Of a stretch of 64,000 nucleotides of DNA, positions 24,733 to 35,789 are shown in pieces; position 1 is the first letter of the stretch, and every line of letters begins with the position of its first letter. A program made the position numbers and the translations under genes. The notes under the pieces are model-generated. The model was not told the DNA's origin. It did not search any database and was given only the letters and a program-made list of their open reading frames with translations. The stretch spans positions 13,912,514 to 13,976,513 of the forward strand of contig CM051000.1 in the NCBI GenBank assembly GCA_027704905.1. The letters are read 5' to 3'. The stretch comes from Muraenolepis orangiensis (Eukaryota > Chordata > Actinopteri > Gadiformes > Muraenolepididae).

Positions 24733-25346
24733 TGTTACGAACCAAACTTTTGGTCACACCCCGGACCGAGTAACACAGACTGGAATTCAAGGCTTACGTT
24801 GAAAGCAGACGTTTTATTTCGTAGACGCTGCCTTGTACATGGCGGGACGGTTATTAAATCAACGAAAGGAAAGATAATAAAACAGAAAGAAAACCCTAAC
24901 TAACCCTAACTCTGGGGGACCCAAATTGTCCTACTCAGAAAATACAAGGGGATGTGAATTAGTCGGGAGCTATACCTACTCTGCTCTAACCTAACCTAAA
25001 AACGTGAAAACAACCATCTCCAACCAACAACGTATAAAGTAAGGTGAAAAGCAATAATGTTCCCACATGGGAAAGAACGGTGCGGGACCGCAAATTACTA
25101 ATGCAAAACAAACTTGTTCACACATGAACGATCGGTGCCGGCGTGGCACCGCGTGACTTCCTTGTATCACGACAGGGAAACAACCAGTATGCGTGCGGGA
25201 CCAGGAAACGAATCCCCCTGCAGTCTGGGCTGGGTGGTCTTTATAGGCGACGTCACGCCGCGGCGGGAACAACCAGCCTATAGGAAAAACGCATGCAGAA
25301 CAGCGCAGCTGTGCAAAATCATACTTGTCCTTATAGGAACGTAACA
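24733..25346 (-). repeat. Gmr1-type 5' LTR (614 bp)
   Basis: This is the 5' LTR in the element's own orientation. It is bounded by TGTTACG and CGTAACA, with CCTTC flanking at 25347-25351. It differs from the 3' LTR by one C in the run at about 25212 (five here, six in the other). A short CCCTAACTAACCCTAACT stretch lies inside it. Confidence 0.93.
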
Positions 25347-25351
25347 CCTTC

Positions 25352-26269
25352 TTATCCGAAACTCTTGAACGTGCTGTCTTTAACCAATTTTCCCTGTACC
25401 TCCACCAGAACTGCCTCTTGGATCCCCACCAATCTGGTTTTAAGGCAGGTCACTAGACATAAACTGCCCTTCTGGCAAGTGATGGAGTCGCTCCATGTTT
25501 CTAGAGTGATTTCCTCTCCTCGGTCCTGATACTCCTGGACCTGTCTGCAGCATTCGACACTGTGAACCACCAGATTCTCCTCTCCACTCTTGAGGGGATG
25601 GGTGTCTCGGGCTCTGCTCTCTCCTTGTTTGCATCCTACCTGACAGGTCGCTCGTACAAAGTGGCACTGGGAGGGTCTGTGTCAGAACCACTCAGACTGA
25701 CTACTGGGGTTCCACAAGGATCGATCCTGGGTCATCTTCTATTCTCCCTCTACATAACGTCCCTCGGTTCTGTTATCCACTCCCATGACTTATCCTATCA
25801 CAGCTATGCTGACGACACCCGGTCTTGTCGTTTCCTCCTCGGACATGCAAGTGGAAACACACATTGCCGTGTGCTTAGCAGACATCTCAAAGTGGATGTC
25901 GATGCACTAGTGTTCTTCCCGGCAAAGGGCTGTCCACTGAGTCATTGGCTATCTTCCGCCACAGTCTGAAAACCCATCTCTTCAGGACACACTACCTACT
26001 ACTACTACTCTTATCACTTTTACTAATGTCTTACTAAATACATGATCTAAGTAGATTGTTTATTTATTGCAAACTTATTGCACTTTTACCTTACTGTACG
26101 TTTACCTGAACTTATTGTATTTTTTACCTGAGCTCTGGTTCAGTTCACTTGTTAGAAATGAAATCTTCTGGCGGTGAGTTGTTCTGTTACCTCCCTTTGA
26201 TGAAACACACTATTGTGAGTCGCTTTGGATAAAAGCTTCTGCTAAATGACTGTAATGTAATGTAATGTG
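25352..26269 (+). mobile_element. L2-type LINE, right part with 3' end
   Basis: This continues the L2 copy broken at 19004. It reads LSETLERAVFNQF, YLHQNCLLDPHQSGF, VLILLDLSAAFDTVNHQILLSTL, GVSGSALSLFASYLTGRSYKVALGG, TGVPQGSILGHLLFSLYI and HSYADDT. It then passes through a deletion to LAIFRHSLKTHLFRTHY before a stop. Motifs A (D in LLDLSAAF), B (PQGS) and C (YADD) are present, but frameshifts occur near 25440 and 25830. The 3' UTR ends with the typical GCTTTGGATAAAAGC..TCTGCTAAATGA hairpin region and TGTAA repeats at 26250-26269, the L2 tail. Confidence 0.88.
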
Positions 26270-27650
26270 TAAAACGCCGAGCTGTAGTCAATGAATCGTC
26301 ACACCAGCCGGACACCAGCCGTCTGACGTAGGTGTCCCTCCTGACTAGTTGCTCTAGGGCCATGTGTAGTGCCAGGGAAATGGCCTTGTCTACAGACCTG
26401 TTTGGTCTGTATGCAAACTGGAGTGGGTGTAGGGACTCAGGGATGGAAAAGTTAATATGCAACATTACAAGTTTCTCCAGGCACTGGACGATAATCATTG
26501 AGACTTGTTACATTGGTCTTTCTGGGTAACGGCTCAATGGTTGTCTCTTTGAAGCAAGCTGGGATGACAAACTGTTGCAGTGATGCATTGTAGATGTCTG
26601 TGAACACAGGAGCCAGCTGGTCAGCGCAGGTCTTGAAAACGTGGGATGGAACTCCGTCTGGGCCAGCTGCCTTCCCTGCCTTCACCCTCCTGAAGGTTCT
26701 GCAGACCTTGGACTCGGACAGTTGTAGAACGTAGTCCTCTAGGTGAATATTCAATTTGTTGGTCGGCTCAGAGTTCTCCCTTTCAAAGCGAGCATAAAAC
26801 GTGTTCAGCTTGTCAGTTAGGTTAGGGTCGTTGTTGGTGACTGCCCCTGAGCTCCCCTTGTAGTTGGAGAGGACCCTCAGACCTTGCCACATATGTCTGT
26901 CCACAATTCCAATTTGTTTTTGTAATCCAATTGAGCTTTTTTTTGAGTTCATACTTGGCATACTTGGTAATCGGATTCACCTGTTGTAAAAGCAGTACTC
27001 CGTTTGTTCTGTATGTCAGCATTCATCCACGGTTTGTGGTTCGGGAATGAGTGAACCGACCTGGTCAGGATGCATTCCTCCACTAGCCTGTTAATGTATG
27101 CTGTGACATTATCTGCATACACATCCAGGTCAGTCTTTTTGAATTCACTACAGTCCGTGATTTCAATCCCCCCTGTAGTAAGGCATCGCCTGTCCAGCGA
27201 CGCACGTTCTTTACAGCTGTGGGCGTGGACTTCAACTTCTGTTTGTAAACAGAAAGTAGAAGCACGGAGGCGTGTTCTGATTTGCCGAAAGCCGGCTGCG
27301 CAACAGTGCGATAGGCGTGCTTAATGGTGGTGTAGCAGAGATCAAGAGTCTTGTTGTGTCTTGTTGGACATGAGATGTGTTGATAGTATTTTGGGAATTC
27401 CTTTATTCAATTGCAGTGGTTAAAGTCCCCCATTACTATGGGGACTGCTTCGGGTAGAGATTCTAAAGCCTGCTCACATGGGTGTAAAGTTCATCCAATG
27501 CCATGTTCGCATCAGCCCGTGATTGGATGTAAACCGCCGCCATGAGAATAGTGGAGATTTCTTTGGCAAGTAAAAAAGGCGACACTTGATTGTCTGTAAT
27601 TCCAGATTAGATGAGCAGTGTTGTGAAAGCACCTACAGGCCGTACACTAG
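26270..27650 (-). mobile_element. Rex1-like LINE, 5' part (endonuclease to early RT)
   Basis: On the minus strand the left portion (about 27640-27330) resembles the C-terminal half of an AP-like endonuclease: TIKCRLFY-like, then AAVYIQSRADANMALDELY. Then come linker sequence and the pre-RT region (NDPNLTDKLNTFYARFERENSEPTNKL, FRRVKAGKAAGPDGVPSHVFKTCADQLAPVFTDIYNASLQQFVIPACFKETTIEPLPRK, LNDYRPV). Then LEKLVMLHIN, LHPLQFAYRPNRSVDKAISLAL and RRDTYVRRL. It stops at about 26270 against the L2 tail. Stops and frameshifts are present. Orientation and content make it the upstream part of 17668-18655. Confidence 0.75.
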
Positions 27651-29850
27651 TTGTTGTTCACCAAGTAGCATACACCCCCAGCTTTGTTCTTCCCATAGAC
27701 TCAACTGTTCTGTCGGCTTGAGGGGCATACGAAGGCTGTCCGTACACAAGAGCAGGCGCCATTCTAAGTTCCCTTTGAACATCAGCAGGGCAGGTGTACA
27801 CCAGGTTGTCTCCTGTGTAGCTGACCAGCAGGCCATCAGGACCAGTGGCAGCTGCAGATTCCAGTCCTTCTGGTCTTTGGCCGCAACCACCAGGGCAAGC
27901 TGGGCTCCCAAGGTGCAATTAAACCTCTCCACTAGCCCATCACTTTAGGGGTGGAGAGATGTGGTGCGCATCTTGTGTATGGACAGCTACCTAAACATTT
28001 CAGCGAAGAGGTGGGCTTCAAAGTTCCTCCCTTGATCGGAGTGCAACTCAGTTGGGACCCTGAACTGGCTGAACATCCCTTCAATCAGCACTTCACATAC
28101 GGTGCCAGCCTCCTGGCCAGGCACAGCACTTGGTAAGGTAATCCATTGCAAATACCGCATAGTGAATACCACGGGTTGTGCAAGGAAGGAGACCCAGCCC
28201 GTCGACAGCGACTCCATGGGTGCCCCTACCTGATACTGCTGAAGAGGTGCTCTACTCTGGCCCGCTGGACCCTTGCGGGCCATGCAGGGGTCACATCTCC
28301 AACAGAAGGACTCTGTCCCGCCTACTTGTGCCTCAGTAGAATGCCTGGTGACCCCTTTCAAGTGTCTCGTTAACCCAGAAGATGCTGACTCCGTGCTGCC
28401 CATGGTTGAACTCCAGCACCTCCACCTGCCGACTCTTCGGCACCACCTCTCTTTACTCGTGGCTGGTTTCTTCTATCATCTATATGATATGAAATAATAT
28501 GAGGCCAGACCAAGGAAGGACCGTAGGTCAGACAGGTTCTGGGGCATCGGCAAGTCTTGGACTGTGGTGACCTTCCCATCTTCAGTAGCAACCCCTTTGC
28601 CACTAACTCGATGGCCCGGGAAGGTGAGCTCCTTCCACATCAGGTTGCACTTCTCCGGGTGCAGCTTGAGCCCTGCTTGCTGTATTTTAGAGAAGACCAT
28701 GCAAAGTGATGCCAAATTGGTGCCAAATTGGTGTCAAAGAGATGCTGCTCGCATCTCCTCTACACGCTGCTGACGTTGCCGGATGGGGTGAGCGGTGTCA
28801 ATTGAATGCTCGACCACTTTATATGTGTCGCTGAGGATCCTGTATCCCCTAGAGAATGGACTGAGTTCCTCTCTACCTCCACCAGCAGACAACAACCAGG
28901 AGGTAGCTGTGGTTGTGTCCCAGAGTCTGGTCCTTGTTTAAAAATGATTTCCCCGAGCAGGGAAGGGGGGAAGAGGTCCAGTGGCCAGCTACACTGCACT
29001 CTCAGTTCTGTCCTACTGGTTAGCTCTGGCTATAAGTTCAAATTGTGTCCAGTAGGTTTTCCACCTTGTGTTGCCATCATAGTGACCCACCCTGACCAAG
29101 TCTTTTTTCTCTGATTAACACTGGTGGGTGACGAAATAACTCCTGCCAAGTCAGTAGTTTGATGAGTCCATCCAAAGCCTCCCCTACCTTCCTCTGCGGT
29201 TCATCCGTGTCCATGAGGTTGTAGGCTGCAACTTCCGCCCCCTCCTTATTCATTCCAGCATCGTACTCCTCTTCCAACATCCCTGCTTGCTCTGGTCATT
29301 CCTCTGGTCCACTATGTCCCATTGATCCTTTTACTCTTCCCTCCGATGCTAGAGGGGTTAACATTCCTCTCGCATCCAACATCTCTGTCCAGCTAGCTAC
29401 AGGCGAGACAAGGGGGCAAGACAATTTTCTTCTTTTGGTAGCCAAACTGGCCAACAATTAATCCCTGCAGCAGGTGAAATCTAACCCGGGCGTTGAAATG
29501 TCCACAACAATAAACCAGGGTGGTAGGCCCAAATCATTAGTAATCCGCAAAAATGTCCCCTGTCTCTTTCTCTTCACTCCACTACACCTCCAAGTCTCAC
29601 CACCCTCCCCACTCCCGTCTTTTCCCACCTGTTTTCCCCACTCCCGTTCCAACTCCTGTTCCAACTCCCACGTGACTCTCTCTGGTTCACACGCAACCCA
29701 CTACACCCTCCCCCTAGCGCTCACAGCCAATTACCCAATATAGTAAACACTTCCCCCCCAAACACATGCAGGTAAACAAACACACATACAACACCCAATG
29801 AGCTCCCAAACCCCATTGTCCTGGAGGGGTGGTCCAGGCCACAGCATTAC
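27651..29850 (-). pseudogene. Degenerate gypsy retrotransposon (canonical RT then integrase)
   Basis: On the minus strand, from 29850 down: TGTAATGCTGTGGCCTGG (LTR start), about 900 bp of LTR, leader and gag-like sequence without clear motifs, then RT remnants near 28715-28500 (KLHPEKCNLMWKELTFPGHRVSGKG, LPMPQNLSDLRSFLGLASYY). After loss of the RNase H region comes integrase (CWRCDPCMARKG, HSDQGRNFEAHLFAEMF, DGLVERFNCTLGAQL). Frames are broken throughout, and most of RT and all of RNase H are deleted. Here RT precedes integrase, the ordinary gypsy order, so it is not related by structure to the Gmr1-type element. Its missing integrase tail is probably 17020-17667. Confidence 0.75.
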
Positions 29851-31230
29851 AATTTAATAAAATGTAATGATAAATCTCAAGGTTTTGTTTACGACAGCCT
29901 GATCTGTTGATGCCCTTTAATATTAAAGAGTCAGACTAGCCTCTGCTTTCCAAGTGCTGAAATATTTTTTAATAAGCTGTCAACACAACACTTACAGGAC
30001 CAATTTACTAAATTAATAATCCACATCATTAACAATCACCACGCCCTGATATTTCCATATTTTTTCTATTTATTTATCTATTTATCTAGCTGAATAATTC
30101 CAGTCACATTCTCTCTCAACAAACAGCTACACACAACTGATATCAGATGATCTTCTGGAGATGTGTATCTCTGCTGGGTGCAGTAGGAGGGACAAAGGGG
30201 TACAGACTTGTCAACAAAATACTCCTTTTGGGGAAACTGGTGAAAAAAATGGGCAGAATTGTTTTTAACATGGCAATATAGTAATATATGCCTTCATTAA
30301 ACAACCTCTCCTTTTAAACTAAATTCCTGTTCAGCACTTAAACACAGTGCCTACTGTACCTCAGTCAGGAACAATAATATAATTGGTAACTAAAGCTCAC
30401 ATATGATCGGATATCCATCCACAGTTCATTTGTAATAGAGGGACATAAGGAACTGTGGAGGAGAAAAAATAGGTCAAAGTGAACCAGAGTCTGGACTCAC
30501 TTGGCTGAATCATGGTGACTGCTAGAGGGGTGTTTTTCCACTGGGCACAGTTGTTAAACTCCAGATGACTGCTTGATTCAAGAGAAGCTTTAGGGGGACG
30601 GGGGATGGGGGTGGACTCTGAAAGACCAGAACCCTTCCAAAATGATGGAGTATTCTGTTCGTTTACAGGCCAGGCTCTGCATGGTGATATCCTCCAACAT
30701 CCTTGGTGTTCTTTTAAAAGTTTGATTCTCATGAAGGTGGATCCTCCTGACCATTCGATGCCGTCCCACACTTTAAAGCCATAAACCAAACAACATGGCT
30801 CAAGGAATTTTGCAGATCTTTTTTGTTATATGAAAAGTTATACCATTCCAATGGCAAAGCAAACAAAAACAATCCATTTGTGAATTCTGTATGTCATAAA
30901 TACACAGCTGAAAAGTTGAAGTACCTTAAGACAGAAAATAAATGGAAAATGTATTTATATTATTTATATTATATTATTTATTTATTTATTTATTTATTTA
31001 TATTATTATATTATTTATATAATTTTTTAATTAGAAACCTTTCTAATTAAAGCCTAACTTTGACTGCACCACTGAGAAATTGAAGTATAGTTAATTAGCT
31101 ATGGCACCACAGCAAAGAGCGAGGCGTTTTGCTCAGGATGATAGCCAGGAAAAATATGTAATCAGTTATTGCTGCTTAGACAATATCTCAATGACGCAAT
31201 CTCCTTGTTTTCCACAGGGATCAACAGCAG
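29851..31230. other. Intergenic, AT-rich
   Basis: No gene is supported. An open frame of 130 codons on the minus strand (30397-30789) has no motif I recognise and is listed separately. A TTTA/ATT-rich low-complexity run lies at 30955-31022. Confidence 0.5.
30397..30789 (-). other. Unidentified 130-codon open frame
   Basis: This is the longest motif-free frame in the intergenic DNA that is not made of simple repeats. The product would be rich in Trp, Pro and Ser (for example VYGFKVWDGIEWSGG near the start and LQMNCGWISDHM at the end). It has no signal peptide, membrane segment or known domain. No splice-flanked exon or promoter context is evident. It may be chance or a decayed transposon or exon. 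Confidence 0.2.
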
Positions 31231-31231
31231 A

Positions 31232-31297
<66 letters not shown>

Positions 31298-31345
31298 TGT
31301 GTGTGTGTGCGTGTGTGTGTGTGTGAGTGTGTTTGTGTGTGTTTG
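31232..31345. repeat. (TG)n microsatellite
   Basis: A TG tract of about 110 bp with single-base interruptions after 31289. Confidence 0.96.
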
Positions 31346-32099
31346 ATATAATCATTTTGTTTGTGCATCTTGCTACCTTTCCATCAGTGTTGATATTAAC
31401 AGGTGTCTCCCTAGGTTGTCTTCATAGGCTGAAGCGATGGGAAAAAAGTGCCTATGTTACCCTATGGCCTGTTGTTAACCAGTGATATGTTCCAGGATGA
31501 ATATGATTTTATCGGAACTCTAAAGACAAATTTGAGTCATTTTACAACCTTAAAAACATACACACAAATAAACAAACAAGCCTGCTGTGGAAAAAGCGAG
31601 CCAAAAAAACAATATTAGTGAGTGAATTGGATTTAAACGTGTTTGTGGTTTACACAGCCGAAAGACACGGCATGCCCTCGCAAAAACAAGCTCAGCAGAC
31701 ACTCTCCTGGGATTCAACTGCCTGGCTACCATTTGTCAGCCATGGCCTCTGTGCCTCGGAGCACAGACAGGTTATTACCTCTGACTGTGCCCTATTCCCC
31801 AGGCCTCCCTCTGCAGGTAGAGGCAGGCCCACAACAACAACACCACCTCCCTCCGTGATCGACAAGCCACGAGGATATACGTGCATGTCTACTGTATAGA
31901 GAGACAAGCCACTAGGATATGTATGTGCTTTCTACTGCATAGTGAGAGAGAGATATAGGTATAGGTTATATATGGATTCTCACAGATAAAATACAGGCAA
32001 GCCCATTTATTTTCTGTATGACGTGTGCGGCAGTGCATGTAGTGCACAAGTTATTGTAGTGTGTGAAAATGACAGAAGTTATATATGTGTGTGTGTATA
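31346..32099. other. Intergenic, no gene recognised
   Basis: A local near-duplication is visible: GTGCATGTCTACTGTATAGAGAGACAAGCCA.. and GTGCTTTCTACTGCATAGTGAGAGA.. at 31880-31950, each linked to ACAAGCCAC.AGGATAT. Otherwise nothing is supported. Confidence 0.5.
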
Positions 32100-32285
32100 T
32101 ATATATACAACCGAAAGGTTACTGGTTCAATCCCCAGCTCTTCCTAGCAAAACAACTGTTGAGGTGTCCTTGAGGAAGACACCCTAACCCTAACTGCTCC
32201 CGTATGTCACTGTATAAATAGCTGACCACTGCTCCTAATACTAGGATGGGTGCAGAGAAATTTATTTTGCTGTACACTGACTCAT
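32100..32285 (+). mobile_element. tRNA-headed SINE fragment
   Basis: This contains GGTTACTGGTTCAATCCCC, a good match to a pol III B box (GGTTCRANYCC). It is followed by CTCTTCCTAGCAAAAC, TGAGGTGTCCTTGAGGAAGACACC, CTAACCCTAACTGCTCC. The same ordered words occur in reverse complement at 49172-49430, so this is a dispersed repeat. The tRNA-like 5' head (A box) is mostly missing here. The CTAACCCTAA is part of the repeat body, not a telomere. Confidence 0.65.
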
Positions 32286-32787
32286 TTGAATTATTATATA
32301 TACGTATTTTTGTATTTTATATATATATGTATTTTTTTAATGTATTATTTTTCTTCACACATTTCACTTTTAAAACTCTGCAAGAGTGACATTATTAGAG
32401 TGACGTATTTAATCTTGCGTGACGGGTCGGAGAAATCCACAACGGAGCAGAATGGTGATTAAACCTTGAGCATGGTGGAGATGATGTTCTCTGTCACATT
32501 GCCACCCCTCCCCCCACACCCCCCCACCCCCACATCATACACACACCTCCACCAGCAGTCCCCTGAGCCAGTCTCTCAGAGTCTCATCTCTCTTCCTCAC
32601 TCACCTTTCTTTTGTGAGATCCATTATGTAAATTGCTGGAGAGGGAGGATGGATGTTATTCATCTCATTGCATCCATCAGTCATTTTTCAAACTTGTGTG
32701 GTGTGTATAGACGTTTATAGAACATTTTGTGAGTGTGGTGATAATGCTGGGAAAATAGCACACTGCTTGTGTGTCTGCATGTACATG
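32286..32787. other. Intergenic, no gene recognised
   Basis: An AT-rich run (32290-32345) is followed by a CCCCCACACCCCCC stretch at 32508-32535. No gene is seen. Confidence 0.5.
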
Positions 32788-32800
32788 TGTGTGTGAGTGT

Positions 32801-32856
<56 letters not shown>
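32788..32856. repeat. (GT)n microsatellite
   Basis: A GT tract of about 68 bp with one early interruption. Confidence 0.95.
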
Positions 32857-32857
<1 letters not shown>

Positions 32858-35420
32858 CAAAGGGTGGGCCATTTGAAGGAAGCCTCCTTATGTATAAATA
32901 ATATAAATAACAGCCCAGTGAGATGTTCATTTTCTCCCTGATTGCGTCTGAATTGAAAGGAGCGTTGCGTGGACACTGATGGACCGGGGAGAACGCAGAG
33001 GTGATATAAGAGCAGTCAGGGACGCAGAAGGACATCTATAGGAGACGGATGTAGAGGAGGGGAACCCCTCATGTTATATAGATCATTTGGGAAAGCCAAC
33101 AGTGACGAAGGCACACCGGAGGGAAATTAAATGGGGGAAAATTGCATGATTATAGATGTGACGATATATAAATGGCATCTCTCCCACACTACATTTCCTA
33201 GGCTTGGATGACATTTGGCACTCACCCATGCACTCTTTATTGATCAGCCGTTAGCCTTTCACAGCAACTGAGATGAGTTTGTAACTCATACCCGCGACCA
33301 TTTCTCCCTCTGTCTTTCTCTGTCTCTCTCTGTCTCTCTCTCTCTCTGCTGTTTTCCCCAGATCAAAAGTTTGTTTCATAAGCGGCGACAACACTTAGCA
33401 TAATTGGCGAGGAAATGTAGCGCTGTTATCTCCCGATCAAGCCGCTGCGAACATCTGACAGTGTCTCCCCAAAAGGCAGTGTGTGTGTGTGTGTGTGGGG
33501 GGGGGGGGGGGGAACATAAAAGCATAACAAAAATCTTCCTCTTCCTTAGATCACATCTGTATGACTCCAATTAGCAGAAATGCCACTAATGTCCACAAGG
33601 CTGTGGTGTGTTGGCCTTCAGAGGCTGTTGTGTGCTGCTTGCTCTTCAGAGGCATGGAACGACAAACATTGGAGGAGCAATCAGTAGACAGACTCCCGGA
33701 GAACTACAAGGGTGGGTTCATTCCCACTTTGGATGCTTTATTAATGGCAGGGTTACCTGTGCTCTCATTTATAACACAGTGTGTAGAATCCATACCAAAA
33801 GTGTACATACCAAAAACAATTTAAAGTGCAAGTACAAATAACACTGCTTTGTTTGAATGTTGGTAACGTTTGAATGGTGATAACGGGGCTCTAATTAACA
33901 AGATGTTAAGTTCAATTGAATGTGTGAGAGGCATCATTATACAATCTGGCTTCAGTTCAGTTCAGTTCACTGCCCCACATTCTCCCTTCATCTTTCAGGC
34001 CCTGTTTTGTGTGTACGAGACCCCTTGTCTACCATTAATGAAACTAGCGATAGCTCGCCACAGGTTGAAGAGCAGATCACTGTCTGCCCCCTTATATCTT
34101 TCTTAATAGGGTAATAAAAAAAGAAGACTCAAAATGATTCCATGTAACAACGGCAGCCATCATCTCTAAAATTGACGATTATGAAGCTCCTTGACCTTTA
34201 ACAATTGCACCTTGGCTATATGTCTGTTGACAGAGGTATACTTGTAATATATACAGATAAACAGATGAATAATAATATGTTTACGATTCAATAGTACTAA
34301 TAGTTACTGAATACTTAACAGCACAAGAGCCACATGCATACATAAAAAAAACCCTGACCTCAAAACTGGGCAGACTATTTTCATGGGAAAATTGGCGGTT
34401 TCATTGTCCTTAATTGCTGGTTTGGTTTCCACATAATTCCTCTTTGCTATTTCACACTTCTCACTTGCAGTTGGTTCATTAAATGAAAAACTAAATCGAA
34501 AAACTAAACAGAGGACACAAAGCCTATGTGAAGTAAATAGCGTACAACATGTTCCAAATACCCAAACGGGGGAATTTGACACGCCTGATTGAGGGTGAGG
34601 ATAGGCCTACCACATTAGTTCCACTAAAAGTGTTTAGTAGGGAGTAGAACGAGAACGAGAGCAAGATATTTAGAGGATAAGGGTTTGAGGGAAACAAAAG
34701 AGTTTTGTGAGAGATTAGGAGACCATTAATGCATGGGGGTGATCCGTATCAGTCCTCATCGATTATATTAGTGTCTAACCACGCAGGTCCTTCCCTGCTT
34801 CTTGTCTTACCTAAGGCCATCGCTTGCCACTTCCTGTGCACCTCTTCTGACTACAATATCCTCTAGCGATCTGTGACATGAACATTCTCCTCTTCTAGTC
34901 ACAAACAAATTGCTTATTTATTCAATTATTTTCCTCCATGTCACTCGCTTTCTTACTGTGGCATTCTCTGGCCCCAGTTATGATTTCAGCAGTGCACACA
35001 ATGACAGAATCCTGTATTTTTACCACATGGAACACAGGTGTTTTTGTTATCATCCTCATTTGGACAACTAGGTCTAGGAGGCTTGAGGCTGTCCTAGTTC
35101 TAATTAAGGGCCTTTGGACTCATGACGCAGGATATAACCCAGTTATTGCAGTCAACAGTGGGTGGAAAGGAATCATTTATTTGCCTTGTAATTGAGTCTA
35201 AAAACCTCTGTGTGAATTTAAACTAAGCTCTCGATAAATATGACCATTTGATATGCTGTTATGTCCAGATTTTACATATACAAATTATGTCGCCAATTCA
35301 TTAATCATTTTTCATTGCTTTTCCTTTTTTATTGACCTGTAATGGCCCGTTTGTCCATAGAAATATTAATTTGTGAGTTGATGGTTAGATAAATAAATAT
35401 TTATTTATATTTATTTATAC
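32857..35420. other. Intergenic, no gene recognised
   Basis: No supported gene. Low-complexity pieces: a CT-rich run at 33304-33350, GT passing into a run of 16 G at 33479-33512, and three TTCAG(T) repeats near 33950-33968. The last 200 bp are AT-rich with TTTAT repeats. Confidence 0.5.
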
Positions 35421-35424
35421 TTAA

Positions 35425-35640
35425 ACAAGACCGGCAAGCCGAATGTGCCAGAGAACCCAGAAGAAGAGACAGGACACCCAAAACAACGGATAATGGCTTT
35501 ACTGAAAAATCCAATTAACACAAAAACAACAGGGTAGGATTGGATAGGTTACAAGGTACACGGGGAGATGGTCCAGAGGATGGAACGTGGAGAGGGTCCT
35601 TGGGGCGGGGGGGAAGACCGACGTCGGTCTTCGGCAGAGA
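35425..35640 (+). repeat. Left flanking direct repeat of minisatellite block
   Basis: About 200 bp running from AGACCGGCAAGCCGAATGTG to GACGTCGGTCTTCGGCAG. It matches 38003-38200 by eye with roughly one difference per 12-15 bp. Shared words include CAGAGAACCCA, GGACACCCAAAACAACGGA, ATGGCTTTACTGAAAA, GGGTAGGATTGGATAGGTTAC and GGAGATGGTCCAGAGG. No coding content is seen. Together with the right copy it brackets the 35-bp array. Confidence 0.85.
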
Positions 35641-35789
35641 GGGGTCCGCCTCGGGAGCAGGTGGGGGTCCTCTGGGGGAGGTGTAGCCACGGAGCTGAGG
35701 TGGAACCAGCCCGGGAAACGATGGGCTCGGAACCACGAGGTGCTGGTGTAGCCACGGAGCAGACACGGAGCAAGCCTGTGAGCAAGGGA

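Larger units (their letters stand above)
19005..25346 (-). mobile_element. Complete Gmr1-type Ty3/gypsy retrotransposon
   Basis: A full-length LTR retrotransposon of 6342 bp, read on the minus strand. Evidence of completeness: two LTRs (24733-25346 and 19005-19619) with TGTTACG...CGTAACA ends, identical by eye except for one base in a C-run. A 5-bp target duplication, CCTTC, occurs at 19000-19004 and 25347-25351. A primer site starts three bases inside the 5' LTR and a polypurine tract abuts the 3' LTR. A single open frame spans gag to RNase H. The pol order is protease-integrase-RT-RNase H, the arrangement described for Gmr1-like deuterostome elements and otherwise typical of copia. There is no env. 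It sits inside an L2 copy and looks very recent. Confidence 0.93.

Noticed and set aside
26332..28497. Plus-strand frames over the LINE and gypsy remnants
   Set aside because: The recognisable RT and integrase motifs are on the minus strand. Plus-strand frames are shadows.
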